This document shows, piece after piece, positions 8,413 through 17,514 of a DNA stretch of 23,260 nucleotides. The stretch lies in the NCBI GenBank assembly GCA_030374735.1, contig JASCIV010000353.1:1-23260 (forward strand), written 5' to 3'. This DNA comes from Gracilaria caudata (taxonomy: Eukaryota; Rhodophyta; Florideophyceae; Gracilariales; Gracilariaceae). Every line of letters begins with the position of its first letter. The stretch's first letter is position 1. The notes under the pieces are model-generated. The model made no database searches. It worked only from the letters and a program-made list of their open reading frames with translations, and had not been told where the DNA came from. The translations under genes and the position numbers were made by a program.

Positions 8413-9671
8413 TAAATCTGGGCGGGGTAGAGCCAAGACAGGTGATAATGTCAGCAGCCGTTTGAGTACGCGTTGACCTTTCTTTATAAGTGCGTTCAAA
8501 GGCGCGGCAACATGCGAATATCGCGGAACGAATCCTCGGTGGACGTTACAAAGCCCCAAGAATGCACGCAATTGGGTCCGAGTACGAGGTGGTTTCGCTT
8601 CACGAATCGCAGCGGTCTGCACTTCTCCCATTTCCAGTGTCCCTGGTTTGATCCTATGTCCAAGGTCTTCCACTTGTGTTGCGACAGTATACTGTCGATG
8701 GCGCCCTGGAAAGTCGCAGGAGCATTGATTAGTCCAAATGGCCTTCGCTCAAAGCGAAACGACCCAGCATGACAGACAAACGCGGTTTTTTCCTGGTCCT
8801 TTTGTGCAATGGGCACTTGTCAGTAATCCCAGTTGGCATCAAGCGTCGTAAAAATATTGGCTTCACCAAGACTTTGGATGCATTCATCCATGCGCGGCAA
8901 CGGGTATGTATCCCCGACAGTCACTGCATTCAGTTTTCGATAATCGACGAAAGAGCGTAGCGAACCGTCTGCTTTGAGTGCAAGAACAACTGGGACGGCC
9001 CAAGCTGAGTGAGCGGGCTCAACGATTCCCTTCACCAGCATGGATTCCACATGTTCTTGTCCGACTTGACGAGTACGCGGGCCTGCCCGATAAGGTGGCT
9101 GAGAGATGGTTTTTGTACCCGGAGTTACATCAATGTGAAGTTCGCCGGCCGCAATCTGAGCAATGTGGGCACTCCGCATATGCGAAAAGGTCAGCAACAG
9201 TTTTCGCAACCTTTCCTTGTACTCCTCAGGAACGTGTCCTATCTTCACGGCCTCGAGGGCTTTCTCAATCTCTTCTTCAGAGCTCTTCTCCTCCTTCATG
9301 TTCATTACGTTGTCATCCAATCCCTGTGCTTCTGATTGCGGCATGTCCGCGTGTTCTATGCCCAAGACATTGGGCATCATGAAGTGTGCCGGTATCATCA
9401 CCGATGGGTGTGGTAAGGCGGTCCCGAAGACCTGATTCTTGTGTAAACGATGTTCCGCAGAACCGGTGTTGCTCACCAATATTTTGAAAGGCAACTTCGG
9501 GCTCACCTGTGCAATGCCATTCGCGACGAGTAGTTCATGATAATTTTATAGTGCATCCTTAGGCTGAATGAAAATTAAGCCATGCTTATCAGTAACGACT
9601 GACACCCATGCCTGGCATTGAGGCGGAATTACTGTCTGTTGACAAACACGAATCTTTGGAGAACTCGTCCC
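8413..9671 (-). pseudogene. Reverse transcriptase of element A, lacking the YxDD box
   Basis: A spacer downstream of the protease (VVTDKHGLIFIQPKDAL, one TAA stop, YHELLVANGIAQVSPKLPF) leads into the RT. The RT has the motifs VEPAHSAWAVPVVLALKADG, RSFVDYRKLNAVT, YPLPRMDECIQSLG, FTTLDANWDY (motif A Asp present), then QVPIA and RRPFGLINAPATFQ. After ILSQHKWKT the frame shifts and the sequence resumes at LGHRIKPGTLEMGEVQ. The segment that should carry the catalytic YxDD motif, roughly 45-50 residues, is missing. The deletion joint is near 8665. A further TGA replaces the Trp expected after DANWDY. Downstream, RTRTQLRAFLGLCN is the connection region. Confidence 0.88.
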
Positions 9672-10277
9672 TTATCGGGGATGGTGCTCTTGCGAAGCCG
9701 GTAACGGTACAGTAAATGCGGGCTTCCGTAATGGCTTACGCACAATCGGCACTGTTGGGCCGTCGTCCAACTCAACTTCCCGACTCCGTGGACGGATAGC
9801 TTCGACAAATTTTTCACAATAGTCACATCCCAGAACACCTGGTGCAGCTAACGTGGAATACAAGATAAACGAAAACATGGCAACATGATCTTCTAATCGA
9901 GCAACAGGTTTGATGGTCCCAAGAGACTTGATAGTTCTCTTGTTCGCATCCCGGATATCCGGTAGTATTATCTCTTGGATTCGAGCTCCCTCATCGGTAC
10001 GCAGTTCAGAGACTCTGATGAAGTTTGGCCCTGCGCCGGTATCCAACACAGCAAGCCTGCGTGACAGAAGCGTGATAAACGGTCCAACATCGGCGTAGAC
10101 CTCGTAATTACGGCGTGCCATCACCATGATGAGATCCGTCCTTCGCTTCGGACATATATATCGTCTCCAAGGACGTTGCGACGTGCAGTCAATCTGTACC
10201 AGCTTTTCGAAATGCGAAGATAGATCCGGTCTCAGAAGGACCTTCGGTTTATAATTCTGGGAGAGGGGCCATGTCAA
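9672..10277 (-). pseudogene. Retroviral-type aspartic protease region of element A
   Basis: The active-site motif AVLDTGAGPNFI (DTGA) is intact, and a downstream VLGCDYCEKFVEAI fits the I-L-G-x-D segment that forms the substrate flap partner in Ty3 proteases. After this come basic and Pro-rich residues and a TAA stop at 9672, beyond which the same frame continues into the RT spacer. The protease cuts the gag-pol polyprotein. The N-terminal boundary is not clear because gag and protease lie in different decayed frames. Confidence 0.8.
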
Positions 10278-10525
10278 TTCCCCTGCCGTCAGGATAGGGT
10301 CAATCCTAACCGACCTTTTGAGGACTCCCTCGCTTAGTTTCCCTAATGAGGACTCGGCTTCGCCACAGGGACGTTCCGAATATCTCCAGAAGCAGCGAGC
10401 TGCAGTCTAACAATACTCTGAGCCTGAATTTGACTTCGGCGCATCTCGTCAGCTAGCGCATAAGCCTTCGCTTTCCAATACGATTGGTCAGGTATCCGGG
10501 CACTTTATCCCTCTGAGAGAGCCTC

Positions 10526-11988
10526 TTAGTTCAAGACAACCCGATACAACTCCTTCGCAGGCAAGGTATATTCTGATGAAAGATGGTGTCCGCCATAGCA
10601 GCTGTAACAAATCAGGCTTTCCCGGTTCAGTACAGCTTGTTGGTTCATCCCATGGGTATCAACCCATCCTGGCTTCTTCGAAGTGAAGCCTCCAGGGGGC
10701 GGAACCATTGGGTTACTTCTATACCTGTGCTGATCTATAGCAAGCGATTCATCTTCCTGAATGGAACCGGTAGTTGGCAAATCCGAAGTTGGCACAGAGC
10801 CTTCTGGATCATTCAGGTACTGGAGAGCTTCATCGAAGACGTCACTGTCTTGCTGAATCGTTCTAATTGTAGCGCGCAACTCGACAATGAACTCCAGATT
10901 TCAAACCTTTCCTTTCTTGGAGGGGCGTCGCGGATCCACCACGTCCACTGTATATCTCCCAAGCATGCGATCCGGGGACCATGACGTGCAAGAAAGGCTT
11001 CACCTTCGGCTTGTGCAAACTGCACCAATTCCAGGAAACTGATTCTTCTGTTCTTTTCCCGATGACGGCCTACCAAAAACTTCACGGTTGGATCCAATCC
11101 ATCGAAGAACGACGTCATCTTCTGATCCGCGGAGTGAACATTTCCGCATCGAGTGGCGGCATTTTCAGCCTAGAGCTGTAGTTACCTTCCTTCTCTCCAG
11201 GTTTCTGGAAAACATCCCTGACATTCACGATTTCCTCACGAATCGCGTTCGAAGTCGCGTAACTTCGCTGCAGGTACTGCAAAGCGGCAGGCCAACTGGT
11301 GACACCACGTTCATCGACCGTGAGCGAACCAGAAACGGCACGATATTGCTAAAGGGCAAATCCGGTCAAGAAGAGTGATAAACCCACGAAGGCTTGTGCT
11401 TCACTAACACGCAAGGGGTTGGCTTCGGCGACGAAACGAGACAGAAACTCTAAGACAAGAATGGGATCCTTCCCAGTGAATTTCAACTCATCGAGCCCAA
11501 CCTTCAGCCGTTTTATGTGATCATTCACTTTCGCAGTCTGGCGACCATTTCGGTTCTTCTTGTGAAGGCGCAACGGATAATAACGGTAATCCGTTAGCTC
11601 CTTATACAGCGAGTTGGTGCATGGAAGTGGCTTCATCCCACGGTAGGATTGACCGTTCCGACGACGTAACAATGAGTTACCACTCTTCCTCTCACTCGAC
11701 GTGGGAGTATCTTCGTCACTAGAACTGTCGTCCTCTTACGAATCCTCCTTGGAATCGTGGGAATCATCGTCTTCTTCCGTCAAGTAAACCCTGTTTGACC
11801 TCTTCGACTTCGACAGTTTGGAAGAGAGCTTCGCATCTGCAGGCTTCTGCGAAAGAGCTTCGGCGTGACCGGCTTCAACATCCTACACCTCAGCCAAAGG
11901 CGCAACGACCGGTGTGCTCATCACATTCTCCAATCGCTCAAGTCGTGGATTGACACGTGAGAGGACCTCCTCGACAATGACCGGTATT
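10526..11988 (-). pseudogene. gag of element A, C-terminal portion
   Basis: This continues gag beyond the Harbinger insert. In order it has a helix LSRVNPRLERLENVM, a TAG stop (11883), an acidic Ser-rich stretch with a TAA stop, YRGMKPLPCTNSLYKELTDY, and the capsid-like GKDPILVLEFLSRFVAEANP. A TAG stop follows at 11349, then QYLQRSYATSNAIREE, a frameshift near 11115, FFDGLDPTVKFLVGRHREK, and a second frameshift near 10880. The end is a zinc knuckle CYSCYGGHHLSSEY. The knuckle should be C-x2-C-x4-H-x4-C, but its last Cys is Tyr (TAT for TGT). The order of parts and the close match of the capsid stretch to element C support the call. The stretch 10278-10525 is linker without clear motifs. Confidence 0.82.
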
Positions 11989-12070
11989 AGAGAGTTTACG
12001 CTAGACCGATTTCTCGTGCAAATCCTCGTTGCAACGAGTGACACAAAAGTTACCATAATTTTACTGTACC

Positions 12071-13310
12071 ATGAAGAACAGTGTGCTTTACGCACATGAA
12101 AATCTCGTACTTATCCGACAAAGTCAGAGCTTGCTCTTTGTCCTTCATCCTCCAAAACGGTACACCACTCTTTCAGTACCACTCATGGTTCGTCAAACAG
12201 ACTACGCCATAGGCAGAACGCGCCGACGTCTTTGTCAACGTCGCCTACTAGTGGCCTTATCAATTCAGTCTCACCTGCACCCTGTAGTACGACTGCATCT
12301 GTTGCAACTGATTTTGGAAGAAAACGCAGATATTGGAAATCTTCAACTTCGAACTCATCACATCAGAAACTACACATTAAATCTCATTTGTTTGTCGACA
12401 GAGCAGTGTCTCCACGACTTTCGATTTCGCCCATCAGACGTGGGTAGAATCGGAAACATAATGAACTTTGGATTTGCTCATACCCTTCGCAACAGGTACA
12501 GATGCGATTCAATCACTGCGTGCTGTATTGTGTTAAAACGACAGTCTTGCGCAAGTACATGGTATGATACGGAGCCAATGTTTGGGATGAGATATTCACA
12601 TATAAGTGAAATATTCTGGGAAGCTATTGAGCGATTTGTATAGATGAAAAGACATTTGATAACCACAGTGCGACATTATATCTTTCAACCAAGAGCGGAA
12701 ACCTGTGCACAGGCTCTTTGTCGCGCGGAAGCACCTTGGGATCGTTGCTTCGGGTTCATAGATTGCACAAAGATTAACATATGTCGTTCTGGGAGAGATT
12801 CTTGTAATCAAAGATGTTGCTTCTCCGGACATACTGGCCATCAATGTTTGGAGTATCAAACTATTTCCACCCCTGACGGTCTCATATTTTATTTGTTTGG
12901 TCCAATTGTTGGGCGCCATCACGACATGACCCTCCTTCGAAAGAGCGGAATTGAAGAGGAAATGAGCACATGCCTTCTGGTCAATGGAGTGCAGGGGGTC
13001 CTGCATACGTTCTAAGGCCATGGTTGCAGACTGCATTTGAAAGAACAATCGCAACAGATGATCAAAAAGCTTGCAATACAGCAATTAGTGCGATTTGTAC
13101 ATCGGTTGAATGGAACTATAAAGATCTAAAGCAGTTATGGGGGCGCAATGGCTTCTTGATCTTCTCTGTGTGCGCCGATTTCCGGTTGCATTGCTTTACA
13201 TCGCGTGGGCTCACCGGCTTAATTTCAAAGTATGCATTGACGAAGGTGGTCAGGCAAGCCATTTCTTTTCATGCAAAGCACCTGGCCTTGATTCGTACTG
13301 CAATAGCTGA
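12071..13310 (+). pseudogene. HARBI1-like DDE transposase
   Basis: The N-terminal part has DFRFRPSDVGRIGNIM, a helical region seen before the catalytic domain, then MFGMRYSHISEIFWEAIERF. A TAG stop stands at 12641-12643. The catalytic domain follows with DRCFGFIDCTKINICR (first Asp), RCCFSGHTGHQCLEYQTIST, PDGLIFYLFGPIVGRHHDMT, then AGGPAYVLRPWLQTAFER and SVEWNYKDLKQLW (Glu). A frameshift lies near 12975-13010, and another near 13140 leads to the C-terminal LLCVRRFPVALLYIAWAHRL. The second catalytic Asp, normally in GD-(P/S)-AY, reads Gly (GGT for GAT). Relatives cut and paste DNA at 3-bp targets. The assignment is firm from the DDE_4-type motifs. Confidence 0.85.
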
Positions 13311-14387
13311 TGTTCAGAGATTCGTGTCAGGAACCTTATGTTTCACCCGCACAATGTTGTCCCCATAGTCCCGACGCCCGCACTGAATTCTATTGCAAAA
13401 TCACCGCTCATCGTTCTGTTTTTGGCATCCGTTACCTCTCTAGAATCTACTTCGCCGTAGTGGTCCACGGATGATGAATGTACTGGTGAGCAATAATGTT
13501 GGTTGCACTGCAGATCAGCAGCATCAGGTTGGCGTAAAGTCGAGATCAGCGAGAAGTTGTGTTATCCTACGTTTATTTCGCCAATGGCAGGCAGCTGTAT
13601 GCGCGATGTTCTTCTGCACCAGGCGTGGAAACGAAAAAGCTGTTTTCCATGAAAAGCTGGCAATGTTCATTTCAAAGGCTATTACCAACTTTTTCTGAAC
13701 CACAATATCGGTGACAAATTTTGCGCTCAGGCCTTGTAGCGAGCACTGCAAAGAGGAACGGATCGCGCTTCTATGCAGTACAGAATGTTTGCTGTGCGTA
13801 TGTAGTAGCCCGATTGTCATGGCACTCCGGTCGATAAGGTACTTTTCTCCGATCGCACGTGCTCAGCTTTTGTCTGTACGTGTTCTTAATCGTCACAACT
13901 CGATGGGTTGCGGAAGGGGATTGAAATGGAAGAACTCCATTCTATCTCTTCAAAATTGTGTAATTCGTGAAAGAGGAAAGTCGTGCGAGAGAAGTGCTAC
14001 CATCTCATGTTCTCTCGGTCTCTTGCTTTGTCTCCGCAATATGATTTTGGTTCTGAGGTATTGGTCTAAGTTATGACATCACTCTAAGTGCTCTTTACCA
14101 TTACAATTGCGGCTGCGTGGAAAGGATATGGTCATTCATGGTACATCTACTCTTCTGAAGGCAAGGGGGAAACATGGACCAGCATGATCGAAAAATTAAA
14201 ACACATTTCACATATTCAAAAAAGTCGTGCGCCTTCCCAAACAGTTTCGACACTTACGAGTTATATTCTTGTAATAGCATGGGTGAGAATTCTCATCTAG
14301 TCTGCATACAATACTCGCTTGAGAGACAATCACGATCTCCGGAAAACCAGAAGAACATTCGGCTGAAGGAGAACCGTATTCCAAAGA
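13311..14387. other. Spacer between the two transposon genes, no gene seen
   Basis: Short open frames occur on both strands, but none shows a motif or continuous protein-like composition. This is the region where the two convergent genes of the transposon end, so it should hold their 3' ends and poly(A) signals. I could not identify a clear signal. Confidence 0.4.
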
Positions 14388-15267
14388 TTACTTTAATTTC
14401 TTACTCAACGCTGCCAAAATGCTTACCATATGCTTGCTTTCCTCAATTACTTGCTTGCGTTCTTCACGTTCTAGGTCAAAACGCTGTTCTTCCAACTCAA
14501 GTCTTCTCTCTGTCTCAATCCTCAAAGTTTCAAACCGATGTCGCTCTTGTGTCGCTCTGTCTTTTTCTATTTCTCATCTCTGCTGTTCAACTTTGAACCT
14601 CTCGTTCTCACGCCTCTGCTGTTCCTTGGACTGCTCAATAATCGACGAAGAAATGGCTTCATCCAGCTGAGGACGTTGATATATATGAAGTCGCTTTGAT
14701 TGAGGCTCCCTAGCTCCTTGATCGTCATTACTTCGTCTCAGTTTGGAGCTTCGGTGCAATGCTTGTTCTCTAATATTTTCGTCGGCTTGGATAAGACGCA
14801 ATTATTTTGCTTCTATCGCCGCTCGTTCCCTGCGATAGATTTTGCTTTTTCATCTATTCCCAAGATTAGGTCATCTAGAAGATTTTCCTTTTCTCCGTAC
14901 TCCTCTGCAATATTGCTTGTCTTTTCATTCGCCTTATTTTGTTCTCTTCGTGCACTAAGGGTTTTCTACTCGGTTTGTGCATGAACGCAAATACAGCGTC
15001 CGGTACAAGTTTCATAAAAGTCTTCAAGACCTTTCCAAACAGGCCTTCTGTTTCACCCCACTGAGGAACGTGGGCATCAGTGTCTCTCACAGAGCGCAGT
15101 AGAAATAGATCATACATCTCCGTGAACCGGAATCGTTTTAGTTTTGTCGTCGCCGAAGAGGAACTCTTTGAGGCGGAAGAATTTGCCGCACTAATGCTTG
15201 CTGTGTGCAGCTCTCCTCCTGCCTCAGCGTCTTTGGGATGTCCGTTACTGCTCAGGGCTTCGTTCAT
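14388..15267 (-). pseudogene. Myb/SANT-like protein with long coiled coil (second Harbinger gene)
   Basis: It starts at the ATG at 15265-15267 (MNEALSSNGHPKD). A Ser/Ala-rich N-terminus leads to a SANT-like domain: RFRFTEMYDLFLLRSVRDTD, then PQWGETEGLFGKVLKTFMK and LVPDAVFAFMHKPS. A frameshift at about 14945 moves the reading to EYGEKENLLDDLILGIDEKA, and another near 14825 to LRLIQADENIREQALHRSSK. The C-terminal half is a long E/R/Q-rich coiled coil (EQSKEQQRRENERFK, ETERRLELEEQRFDLEREE), with one TGA at 14574-14576 and the final stop TAA at 14388-14390. In this superfamily the Myb-like partner helps the transposase enter the nucleus and bind the ends. Confidence 0.65.
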
Positions 15268-15458
15268 GGTAACGAGGACTGCACCTCGGCTTAATCGTCT
15301 TCGTCGAAGTTCATAAGAATTGAATCTCGTACGAAGCCCGGTCTGTACGAAAAATGGTATGTAAACCTCGTGCATGTCGTAGCCACGATGAACAACCGTA
15401 TCATGTGTTCTATGTGGCAACAAAAAACGTTTCACAAGTTGGCGTGCGTAAACTCTCT

Positions 15459-15937
15459 ATTGTCTTAAAAGCTCCCGTGGCAATCCCACGTTCTTCTAAC
15501 ACCTCATTAAAATCTTCTCAGATTGTCCGAACCGTGTCAGCCAATCGGTCTGAATCTTTTCTACGGCTTTTCAGAGCAGCGTGCTCTTTCTTTAACGTCT
15601 CCAATGACGAACTCAACAGAATAACCTGGCTCTCCATTTCCTCCAGACGGAGCCTCTGACGCTCAGACTCCGCGCGAAGCGTTAAAATCTCTGCACACAG
15701 GGAAGTCCCATCCGTCATATCACGTCTTGAAGAGGAACCAGCCTCACGATTGGTGGCCTGCGGGACCTCGGAAGGGGCATTTGCTCCTTCTGTCGATCTC
15801 GACTTCGTTTTCTCCTGCCTGTACAGGCGATTGCCAGCCTCCGTGGAGGTAGCCAAGCGGGGTGCCGCACCAGCATCAGGCTTTCCTGACCCAGAGCGAA
15901 TTCTCATCTGCCTCGTAGGTTGGTTTGTACTGGACAT
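15459..15937 (-). pseudogene. gag of element A, N-terminal portion
   Basis: The likely start is the ATG at 15935-15937 (MSSTNQPTRQMRIRSGSGKP), about 375 bases after the primer-binding site. An in-frame upstream ATG at 15988 would add 17 hydrophobic residues and is less likely. The N-terminus is basic and Ser/Thr-rich, followed by a coiled coil (EILTLRAESERQRLRLEEME, LETLKKEHAALKSRR). A TGA stop stands at 15518-15520. The frame then continues EDFNEVLEERGIATGAFKT up to the transposon insertion point, where it resumes on the other side at 11988. The layout matches the gag of element C. Confidence 0.75.
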
Positions 15938-16004
15938 CGAGACCACGATACAGACAACGTAACCAAAATTACAAAAGAGAAACAACAAATATCACACGAG
16001 AAAA

Positions 16005-16050
16005 AAAATATCGATACCGATACAACCAAAATCGATAACGATAATAAAAT
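16005..16050 (-). repeat. Short ATCGATA-type repeats in the gag leader of element A
   Basis: Four near copies, TATCGATA, CCGATA, ATCGATA and ACGATA, lie in an A/T-rich stretch between the primer-binding site and the gag start. Their meaning is unknown. They could be remnants of a leader structure. Confidence 0.3.
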
Positions 16051-16311
16051 CTCCAAATGAGAAACAACAGAAACAACAGAACCAACAGTACACAACTGAA
16101 AAACTTCGGGATATCCGAAGAACGAAACGAACGGTAAGATCCGAACCTGAATGTCCTCTGACTATGCAGATTCTATGATGACGGTTCAAGCCTCAATTCT
16201 TTCGATCTCGGACCTCGTACAAAATTCTCAAACGGAACACGAAAGTGCGTGACACTACCAATCGACGTCGCACACGACAACCAATACACAGAAGTGTGAC
16301 GAAAGTGAGTC

Positions 16312-16329
16312 TTCTAAGTCGGGAGACCA
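16312..16329 (-). other. Primer-binding site of element A
   Basis: The minus strand reads TGGTCTCCCGACTTAGAA, identical over 18 nt to the sites of elements C and E. It lies 3 nt (AAG) after the LTR end CCACACA. The LTR sequences next to the three copies differ, so this match is unlikely to be simple LTR homology. Confidence 0.75.
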
Positions 16330-16332
16330 CTT

Positions 16333-16740
16333 TGTGTGGTATTCCAATAATGGCTGTAGAGCCTCGGTAGCGCGTGGAGAAAACCACCAAAATACAGCAG
16401 GAAGCGGGTGTCGCTTGCGAGCGACGTTCGCTAGAGTCTCTCCGAATGTATGTCGGGAGTGCCCAAGTGTTTCGCGCGAGTACGAGTGCGTCGTGTCAAC
16501 ACGTAAGTGTGTCCGGGTGGGTGGTACGAAGGTACGCAGAACGACGGACTATCCTGTAGAAAACCACACAAAAACCACAAACAGGCAAAAGAAAACAACA
16601 GAAATAAATGGACTTTGTAGATACAACGATGAAGAGAGCCTCGGAACAAGGGCTATAGATCGGATGTTTTATGTGGCGCAACGCCCTCAGGAGGGGATTT
16701 TCACTACTTGGTGATTTTTCCCCTGCTTGCTGGCTACTGC
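16333..16740 (-). mobile_element. 5' LTR of element A (outer end uncertain)
   Basis: The inner end is defined by TG at 16333-16334 (CA on the minus strand) next to the primer-binding site. No second LTR of A exists in the window to fix the outer end, so the upper limit given is only a guess. The minus-strand sequence is pyrimidine-rich in its middle. No coding sequence is supported here, although several short frames cross it. Confidence 0.45.
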
Positions 16741-16755
16741 ACTAGTATTACTAGT
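16741..16755. repeat. 15-bp palindrome ACTAGTATTACTAGT
   Basis: Perfect 7-bp arms surround one central base. The palindrome lies between the two divergent LTRs and may mark the outer end of one of them. Its single-base centre and the TAGT in its arms recall the 19-bp palindromes near position 3100, but it is not the same sequence. Confidence 0.5.
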
Positions 16756-16759
16756 AGTG

Positions 16760-17406
16760 TGCCGCATGGGCGGGATGAACACGTGGGACACGGACGACTG
16801 TGGATGTTGGCCACAATTTGTGGATATGTTTAGGTAGTTTTTACGCCCAATTTTGGGAAGTGTACACTGCACTGCACTACTTAGCGCACCGGCCTCGCGT
16901 CGGCGCGCACAGTAAACCTCCAAAGCCAGGGGTTCTTAGTCCTGAGTTTTGTCGCCTTCGCGCATTCCTCGCCTCAACTTGAAAGAGATCCTGTCGCACA
17001 CGGAAGTTCATCCACCCTGCATCCTTCAGAACACAATACTGGGAGTGTTTCCTCTTTATTGTCGCGTTCGTCCTCGTACGAGGTATATCACCCGGTATCA
17101 CCGGACTGTCCTACATTTCCTTTTCGCCCTCCTCCCTTCTCGTGGCCCTGCCACGATCGCGCGACCCACCGCACCGGTAGGCCCGCGCTCCTCCCACACC
17201 CGTGGACTCTTGCCTCATGGGAGGATATCCCGCATCACCGGTTCTCTGTTCTAAATCTCTCTACGCTCTGTCGTGACGGTCTGGCCCCGGCTTACACCCG
17301 GCTCGTTGTGCATTTTCAGACAGAGCTCTGTCCGCTCTGCTACCCTGTGAGAGGGAGATTTCGGACGCCTTTGTGGTCTTTTCCCCCTTCGGGGCATTCC
17401 ACTACA
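16760..17406 (+). mobile_element. 5' LTR of element C (outer end uncertain)
   Basis: The inner end is the CA at 17405-17406, three bases before the primer-binding site. The last 150 bases (17255-17406) have a diverged relative at 18999-19147, which supports an LTR. The outer end could not be located, because the relative loses similarity further upstream. Open frames across this interval show no motif. Confidence 0.5.
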
Positions 17407-17409
17407 AAG

Positions 17410-17427
17410 TGGTCTCCCGACTTAGAA
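17410..17427 (+). other. Primer-binding site of element C
   Basis: TGGTCTCCCGACTTAGAA lies 3 nt (AAG) after the LTR end. It is identical to the sites at 2430-2447 and 16312-16329 (minus). Confidence 0.75.
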
Positions 17428-17514
17428 TCGGTAATTGGATTTCACTCGATACTCCTCTTTGAGGTAACTTGTCTACACTCGGAAGTATTTGGTTGACCCC
17501 GTGAAACGGGAAGG

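Larger units (their letters stand above)
11989..15458. mobile_element. PIF/Harbinger-type DNA transposon inserted in gag of element A
   Basis: The 3,470-bp insert is bounded by 13-bp terminal inverted repeats AGAGAGTTTACGC (11989-12001, and its complement 15446-15458). Weaker similarity between the two ends continues for about 40 bases. It holds a DDE transposase relic (+) and a Myb/SANT-like coiled-coil gene relic (-), arranged tail to tail, which is the usual two-gene design of this superfamily. Both genes carry stops or frameshifts, so the copy is inactive. It is younger than the insertion of A. Confidence 0.85.
11986..15461. repeat. 3-bp target-site duplication ATT flanking the DNA transposon
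   Basis: ATT stands at 11986-11988 and again at 15459-15461, immediately outside the inverted repeats. If one copy and the insert are removed, the minus-strand gag frame passes from FKT to PVIVEEV without a shift. A 3-bp duplication fits the PIF/Harbinger superfamily, although ATT is not the commonest target (TTA or TAA). Confidence 0.8.
5395..16332 (-). mobile_element. Ty3/gypsy chromovirus A, decayed, internal region
   Basis: Reading down the minus strand, the order is primer-binding site, gag, aspartic protease, RT, RNase H, integrase, a long tail, then a chromodomain. That is the order of a chromovirus. A Harbinger-type transposon (11989-15458) splits gag. No 3' LTR is found: after the chromodomain the sequence passes straight into the integrase of element B. 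Stops, frameshifts and missing catalytic residues show it is a fossil. Individual domains are listed separately. Confidence 0.85.

Noticed and set aside
8101..8830. TGA in place of Trp, suggesting an alternative genetic code
   Set aside because: Other stops (TAA, TAG) and frameshifts are scattered through the same element, and a TGA in gag does not fall at a Trp site. Decay explains all of them.
8978..9435. Several plus-strand frames opposite the RT
   Set aside because: They are antisense shadows of a well-supported minus-strand RT region.
13471..14300. Plus and minus frames between the two transposon genes
   Set aside because: They lack motifs, and their frames do not connect to either gene.
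14088..14596. Plus frames opposite the SANT/coiled-coil gene
   Set aside because: The coiled-coil reading on the minus strand explains the sequence better.
17059..17496. 145-codon plus frame across the LTR of element C
   Set aside because: It crosses the LTR end and primer-binding site and shows no motif, so it is a chance frame.
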